Below, piece by piece: positions 1-11,554 of a stretch of DNA of 64,000 bases (its first letter is position 1; every line of letters starts with the position of its first letter). This DNA comes from Camelus bactrianus (Eukaryota > Chordata > Mammalia > Artiodactyla > Camelidae). A program made the position numbers and the translations under genes. The notes below the pieces were generated by a model. The model was given only the letters and a program-made list of their open reading frames with translations. It ran no database searches and was not told the DNA's origin. Where the stretch lies: NCBI RefSeq assembly GCF_048773025.1, contig NC_133548.1, forward strand, positions 29,884,001 through 29,948,000, given 5' to 3'.

Positions 1-530
1 CCATGGTTTCAAACCCCAACTCTGCCACTGTCTAGTTAGGTAATTTTTTCCACACATACTCCCAACTAGATTCTTCATTTCTACAGTAAGAAATTACAGT
101 GAAAGAATCCTAAAATCGAAAACTATTTCTGACTTTATGTAATATGGAATTAATAGGAAAAAGTGCAACATAAAGTAAAAATATTGTTTAAAAAAATGTT
201 GAGTTCAAATTAAAGAAACTCAAATTAGGAACTAATAAAATGTTTTCAAGTTCATGATTGATTCACTTTAAAGTGATCCATTTAGTGTATAATCAATAAC
301 ACCATTTTCATAACAAATATTTCAAATTACATCTCTATAAAGAACATGTTTTCTTAAATAGGTTGAAGAAATGAGCCAGCTCTACATGCTCTATATTTAT
401 GATACTTAAAAATTTTTACTTAGCATTTCATATGTGTGTGTATGTGTATTTCAGCCTTTCCCAAGTGAAATGAACTTTGAAATAGTAAAATAGTAGTGTC
501 TGGCTTGACAAAGGAATCAGAGAGAGAGAC

Positions 531-569
<39 letters not shown>

Positions 570-963
570 GGAAGAAAAGAAAGAAAAGGAAGGAAGGAAG
601 GTAGGAAGGAAGGAAGGAAGGAAGAAAGAAAGAAAGGAAGAAAGGAAGAAAGAAACAAAGAAACAAGAAAAGGAAAGGAAAGGAAAGGAAAGGAAAGGAA
701 AGGAAAGGAAAGGAAAGAAAAGAAAAGAAAAGAAAAGAAAAGAAAAGAAAAGAAGATTATAAAAAAATAGAACTCAGTGAGATAGAACTTAGTGACTCTG
801 CTTTTAATAAAATCCAAAGAAAATTTTTGGAATAAAGAGTATGCTATTATCATCTCAGCATTATGTCTCTAGATTTTTTTTTTATCACTTTAAACATGTA
901 GATCTATTAAAAAAAAAAACCCTCAGTACTTTAATAATTCCAATGGTTATTCTTTTCTTTCAG
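1..963. other. Upstream of MUC15 coding exons; intron or 5' flank
   Basis: AT-rich non-coding sequence. It ends in a pyrimidine tract and the AG acceptor at 962-963, so at least its right end is intron. No upstream non-coding MUC15 exon or promoter could be recognised. The only marked structure is the purine tract at 518-752. On the opposite sense this is ANO3 intron. Confidence 0.6.
518..752 (+). repeat. Homopurine low-complexity tract, (GA)n, (GGAA)n, (GGAAA)n, (GAAAA)n
   Basis: About 235 bp of nearly pure A/G on the + strand passes from GA dinucleotides through GGAA and GAAA units to about nine GGAAA and then seven or so GAAAA units. Two long overlapping frames here (Lys/Arg/Glu-rich on +, Ser/Phe/Leu-rich on -) are products of the repeat and not genes. 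Confidence 0.95.
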
Positions 964-1692
964 ATTCTCCTTATTAACACTGATATCAAGGAAGGAAGGC
1001 TACAATGTTGATCTCAGCCCAAATTGTGCTGATTTCAATTTTGTTTAGTTCACTGCTATTTGGAAGCCATGGGGAAGAAGGTCCAGAAATGAACACAACA
1101 CAAAGCACTGTAGAAGGCTTAAAAACAAGGGGAAATGTATCTGTGCCTTTGGAAAGTATAGCAAATTTAACCTCAGATAAAGAAAACAGAGAAACCTCCA
1201 ACCCCAAGGCAAGTAACTCCTCTCTTGGGGAGCCATCAAATAAAACCCACGGAACAGGTTTCTACCATAATCTGTCAACAGACAACCTTTCCAGGGGTCC
1301 GAGACCCACGCCCACATTTTCCCCGAGCCCTCCCTTGATCCATAGCTTTGTTTCTAAACTGCCTTGGAACTCATCTGTAGGGGATGAGAATCCTCTGCCA
1401 GCCTCAGCACCTCTCAATGCTACATCCACAGTATCTTCCAAAAACTTCACTTGGTCTGTGGTCAATGATACCATGAAAGCTCCGGACAACAGTTCCATGA
1501 CAGTCAGCAACCTCCCTGCAGCGCCAAACACCACTTCTGTGACCTCCATAATAACGGAATCAGACGGCTGGCCTACCACAACCGGAGACAGCTTGGTGGG
1601 GTTTACCCCCTATCCAGAAACAACTTTACAGCCCACCTTGAAATTCACCAACAACTCAAAAATCTTTCCAAATACATCAGACCCCCAAGAAG
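964..1692 (+). CDS. MUC15: MUC15 first coding exon (signal peptide and mucin ectodomain)
   Basis: The coding part is 1005-1692; 964-1004 is 5' UTR after a pyrimidine tract and AG at 962-963. It encodes residues 1-229 plus one base of codon 230. The ATG at 1005 has A at -3, and an in-frame TAA at 975-977 rules out an upstream in-frame start within this exon. Residues 1-23 form a hydrophobic signal peptide (MLISAQIVLISILF, then a GSHG cleavage region). The rest is rich in Ser, Thr and Pro, with about 15 N-x-S/T sequons (NTT, NVS, NLT, NSS, NKT and others), as expected of this heavily glycosylated membrane mucin. The segment LIHSFVSK and the TLQPTLKFTNNSK region match human MUC15 as I remember it. 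MUC15 is a single-pass mucin of secretory epithelia and milk fat globule membranes. The donor is GAAG|GTAAAT at 1692/1693. Reading on past it gives only a short false tail. Confidence 0.97.
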
Positions 1693-3645
1693 GTAAATAT
1701 AAATGGATTTAACTTTCCTTTTGTGTGAAAGTGAATCTCCAAGCCATTACATCTAAGGACTGTGTACTAGAAGAAAAGGAGGAGACTGCAATTACACAGG
1801 GAGTTCTCACTTTGGCGGGGCAACCACGCTATGCACAGGGCACAGTGAAGGGATTTCAGGACGTAAGGCAGCATGTACCAGTAATTCCTGCGTGGGAATG
1901 TGATGAGACAGCGGGACAAAAATGAGTAGTAGGGTGAAAAGAAACAGAAACAGGCAGTGGTACAGTTTTCAGATACTGGGTGACAACATTTACTGCCTCT
2001 CAGAAAGACTACCTGAAATTTCACATGCTTCTAGGAATACAACACAACTGAGCTTTTAAAATATATGTACGTGGGTTTTGAAAATAGAATGAAATAAATA
2101 CATTTAAAAATTATTTTGAAACCACATATTAATCACAGGAAGGTAGAACACTGATACTAAAAAAAAAATGTAAGCTCAACAGAAGGCTATCCTCCTTAAT
2201 TTTTTAGTTCAATACTTACTGAACACCATAAAAATGGAATTTAGCTGTGAGTATAACAAGAAAATTGTGTTATGGAGACATTTCTGTTTCATTTAGGGAT
2301 TAAGTCAAGCTTCAAAACATAAAGTGGAAAAGATCTCTAATATTTAATGAAAATTCATTATATTTGATTTTTTCAGGTCTAAGCACACTTTTCTGAATTA
2401 AAAAAAAACATTTTTCTTTTTCCCTCTATGAACTCACTGATTTCCAGTATAACCTACCTACAGATTATATTAATAATGCAAACACTGAATCATATATACC
2501 AATTCCTGTTTAAAAGTTGTTGTCAGTGTGCAGGAATAGTTTTAAATTCTGAAATCTAGCCTTTATTATGGTGCTACAAACCAACGTATTGTATGTACAT
2601 ATATTTTCATAATTTAAGACACCCTTCCATTCATACATACTATGATCTTCCATCAGAAAATGTTTTTAAAAATATAGTTTTGTCTTTCTAAACACAAAAT
2701 ACATATTGAAAATATTGAGTACTTACTCCTACCATTGCCTTTAATCAAAAGAAACCTTAGTTAACTTTGTTTCACTTTTACTTTAGTAAAAATTGTGCTG
2801 TTAACCTTCCAGCATGTTTTTTTTCATAAATGGGGTCTGAAATTGAATTAGAGACCCTAGAAGACCCCTTGCCTACCTAATTAATAAGCTTCTCAAGAAT
2901 TTTTTTTTTAAAGCCTGAAAATAAAATGCCCTAAGTATGAATCCAGGGAGCATTAAGTGGTTTATTAACAACTTCGTCTTCCAATAAGGAACCTGGTAAA
3001 GGGAATGATGCAGTGACATTTTGGACTCCCTTAAGCTCAGACCTACACATCTGTTTGCAATGTGCAAGGCACTGCAAACATTCTATTTGTTGTATTTGGG
3101 AAAATCCTCAATCGGGATATACTTCTATTTCCTCATAACTAGTCTTTTCACTTGGGGTTTGTGGATTCATTTTCTATTACTCACTTACTCGCATTAGCTT
3201 TTTATTTTTGAATGATTATAGAGACAAATTCAAAGTTTCTTTCCTCATTCAATTTCATCACAGATTTAGAGTTGATTAAAACCTTAATACAGAATTCAGC
3301 ATAGAAATTAGATATTAACGGAGCATACACTTGGCATTTCAGTACTAATGGTGTCAGTAAGTAGTGAGACACGGTTATAAAACTAAGGCTTAGAAGTATT
3401 TCGAGATAATTCAAATTTTGAAGTACAATCTTATCAGGAAGTATATTTTCCAATATATCCTAAATACTCAGTACTTTATAAACACACCACACACTATATA
3501 TAGTATTATATATAACCATTATCTAATTAAAAATTACAGTATTAAACATGCTTTGCTTACAGAAAGTCCACATGTATATATTTCTGTTCTCTGAATAATT
3601 ATTTTCTATTTCTCATCTGTAAATTATTTCTTCTTTGTTCTCTAG
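1693..3645 (+). other. MUC15: MUC15 intron between first and second coding exons
   Basis: GTAAAT to TCTAG, 1953 bp, AT-rich. A short AT dinucleotide-like run lies near 3490-3515. No repeat family or further exon was recognised; the frames inside have no support. Confidence 0.85.
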
Positions 3646-3795
3646 AGAACAGGAATACAGGAGTAGTATTCGGGGCCATTTTAGGTGCTATCCTGGGTGC
3701 TTCGCTACTTAGTCTTGTTGGCTACTTGTTGTGTGGAAAAAGGAAAACAGACTCGTTTTCCCATCGGCGACTTTATGACGACAGAAATGAACCAG
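3646..3795 (+). CDS. MUC15: MUC15 second coding exon (transmembrane segment)
   Basis: This 150-nt exon lies between acceptor TTCTCTAG (ending 3645) and donor CCAG|GTAAAA. It enters with one base carried from the previous exon (G+AG gives Glu230) and leaves with one base. It encodes residues 230-279. The juxtamembrane stretch ENRNTG is followed by a helix at about 236-258 with small-residue repeats (GAILGAILGASLL) and then the basic stop-transfer CGKRK. The start of the tail reads TDSFSHRRLYDDRNEP. The Gly/Ala-xxx-Gly pattern could support helix packing, which is inference. The sequence agrees closely with human MUC15 from memory. It is shorter than the 60-residue limit of a simple reading-frame search and was found by splice sites and homology. 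Confidence 0.96.
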
Positions 3796-5683
3796 GTAAA
3801 ACACAACTTTCAGAATTTCACCTGCACACAGTGGTTTTAATTAAGTGAGGATGCTAATGGTCACTGCATTACCTAGAAGGCATGTGGAGATTCATTCGAC
3901 AGAAACAAAGTAAAGATTGATTCTGATCTACTCTCTGTTTCTCAAAGAACATAACCAAAATAATTATGGACCTGTCAGTGGAATTTTAAAGCCATATTGC
4001 TCACTACATCACAACTGGTTTTAAGTAATAATCCCAGAACCTGAAACATACCCTTATAATTGAAAGATAAGGGTATAATATTAAGAACAAAACGGCCAGT
4101 TTTGTTAGCAAGTACCTGCAGAGTCATTCTTTACCATTGTTGAATCTCTTAGTAGCAGTAATTTGAAAAATCATTTATTCTAATTGGGAGCTCTTCCAAA
4201 GTTTACATATCTACAATAGCTCTCTACTAATTATCTTAATGAGTCTCTAAAACAGAATCGCTCAAGAGTTGCATATTTGGGTACACACAGTTACAATACA
4301 CTTTAATTCAGAAAGTTCTCAGCCATGTGACGGTAAAAAAAAAAAATCTATCTATGGATGAGAAATGCATCTGCTAGGAATAAAGTTCTGAGGTGCTGAG
4401 TTAGATCTTAATAATACCATATTGATTAGAACAGAAATGATATCACTTCAAATGACTGACTCATCTCTTTATTTTACATTTAAGGACAAGAAAAAAAATC
4501 TGTTTTCTGGTGTACACAAGGGACTCTTGCCACCATAAAAAACAGTTAAATGCCCCTGTTGGGTCCCACTAATAAAGTCTTGTTGATTTTTGATAAGATC
4601 AGATCATTACTGACATACTGTTAATTTTCAGAACCATTAATTATAAATTTAACTGAATTCTGTTTATGGATTTCTAGCAATCCACAGAAAATAAAAAGTG
4701 CCACTTTTCAAAACTGAAGGACAGGATTTCAATCAACAGGCATTTCCAAACTTTTTCTTCTAGTTTCAGGATATTTTCTTCACATGTAACCACATGCAAA
4801 AGCTCAGTCTATCAGCCTGATCCAATCTAAGATGTTGTGATTGAGGCATAATAAAATAATTCAGTCACACCACCTGACTTACTCCTTCAATGCAGCTTTG
4901 AGACACTTCTTCCAAATCTCCAAAGGTTCCTGGGAGCCCAGTTTGTAAACAGATGGCTTAAGGAAAAGTAGGATATGAGAATACGTAGCTGAATAATTAG
5001 ATGACTAGTCTGTCTAATTAGTAATTAGTCATTGCTTTAGTATTCAGATACCTAGTACATGCCAAAAGTTTTTAAAAAATAAACTCAAGATCATTAAGGA
5101 AATAATAGTTGGCTGTTTGTTAAGAGAGAAAAAAATCGTCCATGTTATTAACCAGAAAACCAGAAGTACATGATAACTTGGATCTATCAGAAGGAAACAT
5201 AAGGTTTTATAAACAGTTTTCTTTCATCTATGTCTTCAGTGGCTCGCCCATGAACATATTAAGACACTTTGATTTTAAAATTAAAGCTCTTCACTTTTTA
5301 AAACTTACTTTTACACCAGAAGTAAAAATTCTGAACATGTTGACAAGACTCTGAATTCATAAGATTCAAAAGTCAATGAGATGTCAATACTGCTTTATAT
5401 GAAGTATAGCTTTACCTCTGTTGTGAGCTCTCCCTTAGGTTCCTTCATTTTTGGACTAACAGCAGTGAAATTTTGGAAGTTAAAACTGTTCTTAGTTATA
5501 GAAAAGAAATTTGGCTTGAAAAATATCTACATATTTAAAAATTTAAAACTAATATCTGAAAAGCCGATATAAAAAAAGTTATTTACTCAAACAGAATAAT
5601 TCCTACAGTCTAGCAGATGCCTGAGCATGCAACTTCCGGACTGTCACTGTAAAACAATTCTTTTCCGTCGCTTTTTTTTTCAG
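3796..5683 (+). other. MUC15: MUC15 intron between second and third coding exons
   Basis: GTAAAA to a T-run plus CAG, 1888 bp. Nothing beyond unique-looking AT-rich sequence was seen. No ANO3 exon was found on the - strand. Confidence 0.85.
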
Positions 5684-5844
5684 TTCTGCGGTTAGATAAT
5701 GCACCGGAGCCTTACGATGTGAGCTTTGGGAATTCTAGTTATTACAACCCAACGGTGAATGACGCATCTACGCAGGCAGCCCAAGAAAATGCACGGGATG
5801 GCATTCCTATGGATGACATACCTCCACTTCGTACTTCAGTGTAA
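5684..5844 (+). CDS. MUC15: MUC15 last coding exon (cytoplasmic tail)
   Basis: The acceptor is a T-run followed by CAG at 5681-5683. The split codon G|TT gives Val280, and the frame ends at TAA 5842-5844, giving 332 residues in total (human is 334, from memory). It encodes the tail VLRLDNAPEPYDVSFGNSSYY...DGIPMDDIPPLRTSV. Tyrosines in EPYDVS and SSYYNP resemble phosphorylation or adaptor-binding sites. The tail is far better conserved than the ectodomain, which suggests it carries the signalling or sorting role. The variable part is around NDASTQAAQE, where human has a different string. All three exons join without a stop or phase break, so the gene looks functional. A + strand frame starting at 5759 is only a shadow of this exon and its UTR. 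Confidence 0.96.
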
Positions 5845-6835
5845 AAAACTAAGGGGAAAAAGGCTTCAGATGACAAATGCTCCCCTACATCCTGGCCTTT
5901 TCAAATCCAGCTTCCAAAGGCTGAAGCAAGACCACTGTCGTGTGGCTTGTGCCAAAGAGAACTGTAAAAGCATGAGGGCAGTTGCAGAAACATAAAGACA
6001 GGATAAATCATCCAAAAGGTTTCCTTTCTTACCATTTCTGACTGTGCTGAATCATCTACTGCGTAACTGCAACTTGTATTTTTATTTTTTTCTTAGTAGG
6101 AAATGTTTATGGAATCAGGTAAAACTAAAAGATTTCACATGACGGCCCTGCCTGATAATGTAATTTAAAAATCCTTCATTGACAATAGGAACCCAAAACT
6201 ACATCTTTACTTTTTTGGGGGGAGGGGGCAAAAACCAATGGATTGACTCTTCACTGCTCCCCACTGTGGTCCCAATGCCATACATCAAGACTGGCATTTT
6301 CCTGAAGGGAAACTGGAATGGTGATTTTCTTTTTTTTTTTAATTTTGACCTAAAGCTAGAAAGAGTATGGTACAGAACTTCTGTTCTTGGGAAATTAAAG
6401 TAATGCGAGTGAGAGACTTGTATTCTAGTGCATTTTACTTTTCTGTATCAGCAGGTACACAGTCCCCTTGAGTTGCCAAGTTGACAATGACTTCGCATTC
6501 AACAGATCATGGTATGAAAGCTGACCCAAACCAGGAAAGTAATCACTTCTTTTCAAAGCATGGGAGATTCCAATCTGTGATTTACTTTAGACTTTAATTA
6601 ATTGGGTTCTTTAAAAACTCAGTGAAAAACATGGTGAAAAAAGTCAGCCAATTCATATACCTGTACATAATTTTTATAGTTTTAAGATGTTAGCTAGGAA
6701 CAGGATTTATTTTGTATTAGACATTATTGCTCAATCATATATGGAATAGATTCTGCATCAATGAATGCATAAAATGTAAGGTTAAAATATAGATGAATGG
6801 AAGCAATAAGCAAATAAATCATTTTCTGAGCATCA
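5845..6835 (+). other. MUC15: MUC15 3' UTR with candidate poly(A) signals
   Basis: Non-coding sequence continues from the stop codon. A canonical AATAAA lies at 6813-6818 and is the first good signal; an ATTAAA variant lies at 6395. Another AATAAA at 7888-7893 could give a longer 3' UTR that would run antisense across the ANO3 exon at 7193-7253. The end given here is an inference from the 6813 signal plus about 15-20 nt. Frames inside this stretch (for example 6179-6403) have no recognisable content. Confidence 0.6.
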
Positions 6836-7058
6836 CTTTCACAAGGGAAAGGACAAGAGGCTTAATGTGGAGTCTGGTATGTTTCAGTTTGTCTTTAATT
6901 ATTGCTTGTTTTGTCAGGAAAAATACATTCCGCAGTATGGGAAGGTTGAGGCTTTAGGGATTAGAGGATTAGATCAAGCGCTCAATTCCCAGAGAAGCAG
7001 TGAATATTTGAAGAGGGCATATGGAACAAGACTTTATTGTTGAATTGATACATGGTAC

Positions 7059-7126
7059 GTGTGTGTGTGTGTGTGTGTGTGTGCACGCGTGTGCGTGAGA
7101 GAGAGACAGAGACAGAGACAGAGAGA
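7059..7126 (+). repeat. Microsatellite (GT)12 followed by GA/GACA repeats
   Basis: GT repeats run from 7059 to 7083, then an interrupted CACGCGTGTGCG, then GAGA and GACAGA units. Read with ANO3 it is a CT-rich then CA repeat just downstream of a splice donor. Confidence 0.95.
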
Positions 7127-7192
7127 AAAGAAACATAGCAACAGCCTCAGAAAATGAGGGCTAGGAAGTAAGTAATAGAAGGACACACTTAC

Positions 7193-7253
7193 CCCATATT
7201 GCCATAAAAATAGCAAAGAAGACTGTCCCTCCATTGTCAAATAGATAAGTCAC
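7193..7253 (-). CDS. ANO3: ANO3 61-nt exon: start of second transmembrane helix
   Basis: This short exon of 61 nt has acceptor CCTCTAAG above 7253 and donor TGGG|GTAAGT below 7193. It starts in phase 0: [20 protein letters not shown], then one base of the next codon (Ala in human). The [19 protein letters not shown] pattern is the second transmembrane helix of anoctamins. The next exon (expected LEFWKRRRSILTYTWDL) was looked for between 1 and 7192 and not found, so it lies outside the window. The exon sits between the two possible MUC15 poly(A) signals (6813 and 7888) on the other strand. A GT/GA microsatellite lies 66 bp past its donor. Confidence 0.94.
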
Positions 7254-9984
7254 CTTAGAGGAAAACAAAAAACCAGTCACTCTGCTGATTATAATAATCC
7301 AGTGATTACTCTTTGCATATACGTACTATGATTTTTTTTTCCCCAGTGGAATCACATTATCTTATAGCTTGCAAACCTAAGATATGCAGCCCTGTCATGC
7401 ACTCTGCAACTGTTTCACGTGATTTTTCTCATGGGGAATGGTGAGGAATCAGCATTTTTCCCCCTCTTCTTCTTTCTTCCCGTTGGACTCTACCTTCATT
7501 TATGCTTAGAAGTGGTTCTAGCCCCCTGAGGAAGTATTTGTGGGCCACGAATAGAAGCTAGAGAGTGAGCTGTAAGATGGCAGCTTTTCAGGGGAGGCCC
7601 ACCAAGTTGCATCTCCTGTTAGCAAGATTTCCAGGATTGGGGGAGTTGCCAAATGCAGAATTCTGCCAGTGAGCCAGCACTTCCAGTGGAAAGGTGTCAC
7701 CGTGCTGTCTCTGCTCTCTGATGTCTTTCAGAATGTGCCATGGGTCGGGAAGAAGTTTCATGAACCACTGGACATTTGGGATATAGTCCAAGTGCTTTTT
7801 AATCAGACATGACCTGAAATTTTATAGTTTACAGTTATACCATGTTACTAAATATACATTTCAGGGTTTCAAGATTTGTTTGATTTTAATAAAGTATAAA
7901 TTCAATTTACCTTTGCTTCTTTTCATTTGCGTAACGCCCTGGCTCAATTTATCATTTAGTGAGGGAGATTACACCAGTACAGCCGAGGCAATACATGTTT
8001 CGTAATCACTTAAGTACCAGAGAAACTATAGAGAAAACAGGACCACTGTTCTCACAGGAGTGAGAGGACAATCTGGGGCTAAAGAACATTATTCCAAGGG
8101 AAGTGGGAAAAGAATGGTGTCTTCTTTGCTCAGACTACAGTCTAGAGGCAGCTCAATGGAGGCATTAAACAACACTAGTGTGTATTTTAGCTGTAACATC
8201 TGGAACGTGCTGCAAAACAGTATGTAAAGCAGATAAAGGTGGGATGTATTTTCCTACAATGTAGCGTTCCTGAAAATGTCATTATACAAAAGATGTGCTC
8301 CTTCTGGAAGCAGGTGGATAGGTGCAAGTTGTTCTAGATGGCTCTAAACTTCTATGACTGTTAAGGCTTGGGCTTTTAAAAAACAAGAGTTAGTTTTCAA
8401 AACAACCATCAGTATATATCATGCACAGCAGAGAAAAGGACCACAAGGAACTTCTCCCACAGAGCTCACAAAATTCCACCCAGCTTTTTTGTGTCCACAG
8501 ACATCCCATAGAGACACCTATAGCTGCCAAGCAGCTGAACAGCTGTCTGCTTTCCTTTATAAACAAGCCGAGTGCAGAAAACAGCCTCTTAAGAGTGTTA
8601 GAACAGAGGCTTCACACACGGGCATGTAAAGGTCACCAAGAAATAGTGGCTTCCCCTACCGCTCCAGAAACAGCCGTGCTTTCAGAAAAGTGACACATAA
8701 AAAGCCACACTTAACAGCAATTGTGTTGCCTAGACATGATTTGTCATAGTTCATGTGATATTTTCCTTCGAACAGCTCTTCATTTCTTTTCCTTGTTAGT
8801 TTTGCTTACAAAGGTTTCAGGCATTTTTTAACTCAGTTAACTTGAAACATCAGCTTTTCAGAAGCACACCCATGAGACATGGTACTTATGCAGTATTGCT
8901 GTAATGTGAGATTTACACGCTTGTAGTGGGAGATAAAGCTGGAATGGGAGCTAGGGAAGACTTCAGAACTGGCCCTAAGGATGAGTGTAAAAGTATAAAA
9001 TCTCGATGTTAGATCCACAGCTACTCCATGTGGGGTGTATTATGACAGCGGAGCCCGCGGAGATGAAGAGAACAGTTGGAAGCCTGTGTTCCAGCTTCAG
9101 GGGCTAAGGGCCTCTGTAGGTGCTGGCATTAGAGCTGCTGAATGAAAATAGGGAGGAGGGGGAAGGAAGAGTCAAGCACAGAGTGGATGACTCAAGCTTA
9201 GCTCATGAGTGACTGGCAGGAGAGCCAAGGCAGGAGAGCCCTTGTGGCGAATAGGAAAGGAAACCCTCTCTCTATAAAAACCCTTGCTCTATAAAAGAAA
9301 GCTCCAGATGAAGGCTTGAGAAAAATCCCAAAGCAAAAAGAACAGACTTTTCTCAAAGGGGGAAAAAAACAGCTTGTCTGACCTATAAATGTGTATTTGC
9401 AATGAATTATTTTGTTAGAAAAATAGTTTGCCTTTATGCACAGGGGCCCTACGGACAAGCATTTCATTCAATAGCATTGATGTGAGTAGGGATAATATAT
9501 GAAGAAAACTGAAGCAGTTCAAACAAAGCTGTTTTTTAGTGCAAATTCTCTATTATCTTTGACATCTGATTTCTCTTGGAGAGCTGTGGCTAGAAATCAA
9601 TGAGTGTGGGGATTGTTTAAGGAGATACATTTCTTATTAAGTTGGAAGCTTAAAGTCAATGTCTCCTCTACTGTAGTTACTGGATCTCTCTCTAAAACTG
9701 CTTGATGGGTTCAGAATAACTTAAAGCTCTGGAAACTGCCACTTATACTTCATTCGAGCTCCTCTTGGCTAGGAGAACAAGTGGCCTCTTGGGCGGATTC
9801 AACCCTGTGGGCCAGGCTATTAAGAGGGGAGAGAGGCAGGGAGCTGGAATTTAGGCTGGAGTTCAGCTGTCTCTCAGCTCCTTGGTTCTCCATTCTTGAA
9901 CAGAGCAAACAGTTTGGACCTGGGCACAAGCTACACCAAACATGGCAACTTCAGTAGTTCACCTCCCTCCCCTAATCACTTACA

Positions 9985-10150
9985 TATTTAAAATATGGTC
10001 CTAGGAATCAGAATCACCTGAGAAGCCAGTTAACATACAGATTTCTAAGCCTTACCCTTGACTAACTGATTCTGAACGTCAGGATGTGGGGCCCAGGAAT
10101 CTGCTCTTTAATAAATCTCTTGGTGATTCTGATGTACAGTCTTAGGCAGA
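9985..10150 (+). mobile_element. MER5A/B-like hAT DNA transposon remnant
   Basis: The order of motifs (AATCAGAATCACCTGAGAAG, a CAGATTTCTAAGCC block, TGATTCTGAACGTCAGG, a GGGGCCCAGGAATCTGC block, TGGTGATTCTGATGTACAG) matches the well-known MER5 non-autonomous hAT element. Both ends are incomplete and the copy is old. Confidence 0.75.
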
Positions 10151-11554
10151 TGCTTCCATGAAATCTCTCAAAGAAGCAACATGATACGTTTTAATTCCAT
10201 TATAGTTTCAATATCAAGGTACAGTCTGAGGCTCTTTCTAGGTATTGGATAAATGTTTGTTGAACAAGTAAAAAAAATTTTAAAAACCCAAGATACTAAT
10301 AACTATTGTGAATAAGGCTAACTTCAAGGGTTGAGTCATTTTTAGAATTATATTACAAAACAATGCAGGACCCTTGTACTTAATGGCTTCACCTTAAGTG
10401 AGAAATCCCAGCGTAACAGGAATTGACAGTGTGGTGTCAGGTGCTTTGAAAAGAGTATGTGTCACTGAATTACTTCATAGCAAATATTTCTCAATTTTGA
10501 TACTTTTAAGTATTAAAAAACAGTCATCAAAGAAAGTGTTAATGTACTTAAATATAATTTTTGTTATATGATGGGACCACATCTTTCCTGAAACACTTCC
10601 TTGAAATTATTAAGGGAATAATCACATGTACATACATATTTCAATAAAATAGGCAATTTAATTTCTTGTTATTTGTCACAAGAGTGACTGATTCCATAAG
10701 GAACTGGCTAGATGATTCTAGACAGGTGGCCTTGTTTCTTTGCTAAACATTTGTTCCCTTCTTACTGACCCTGCCCATCGAGTACCTTCTAGATGTTTAA
10801 GCACATAAACTGATTTTAGGAAGATAATAGAAATTCAGTGAAGGGTAATTCTGATTTGTAAGGTGTAAACAAGTAGACACATTGTATCTTAGCCAGAGGA
10901 ACAAATACACAGAATATGAAAGATTTCATCCCGGTTGGTTTTATTTCTCGCATTGTTCCATAAGGCAATCCTCTCTCCAAGCTAACTTTTCCACCTTCCT
11001 TATAATAGTTACTAAGTGAATTATTTCTGAGCCACACCATCCCTATGTACAGAGTAAAGCAGGGATGCAGTTACTGCCTAATGACAAAGTCCCCTGGATT
11101 TAGTGCTTCCCTGGATAGTTCCTTCATTCATCACTCTGACATACGTGGATCATTCTCACATTTAGTGTTCTGATAATGGCAGTGTGTTTGGTTAGAACCG
11201 TCCAAGTAGAAGTAACACATACGTGGATTTGTCGGCATCCCTAAGGCTGTCCTATGTTCTTGAAATGCATGGGCTAAGAAAGGAACATGTCCATATACAT
11301 CTAATGTCTCTAATACACTTGGCTTTTGCAAAAAGTGTTGAGAAAATGCTTTCCCAAACAAGACATCTTCGTGGAACATTTAAAAGAATTCAACACTAAG
11401 CATATTTTAGAAATTAAACTATAAAGAAAACAGACTTTTTCCATGCCACGCATTCAGATAGACAATTCAGAAGCCAATTTCACTAGGTTCTGATCTTGTA
11501 GTAGCTACTGAATGGCTTTTGATTTTATATCCACTCTTGTCAAAATTGTCTAGA

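Noticed and set aside
428-853. Overlapping Ser/Phe-rich (-) and Lys/Arg/Glu-rich (+) frames
   Set aside because: Both are translations of the purine microsatellite at 518-752.
8354-8693. Two overlapping + strand frames of about 90 residues
   Set aside because: No recognisable domain or splice context; likely chance frames in a GC-richer bit of intron.
11131-11379. 82-residue - strand frame with a non-repetitive look (several Cys and His, one sequon)
   Set aside because: No family recognised, no splice sites that fit ANO3 phases, and ANO3 exons on both sides already join without it. A conservation check would settle it.
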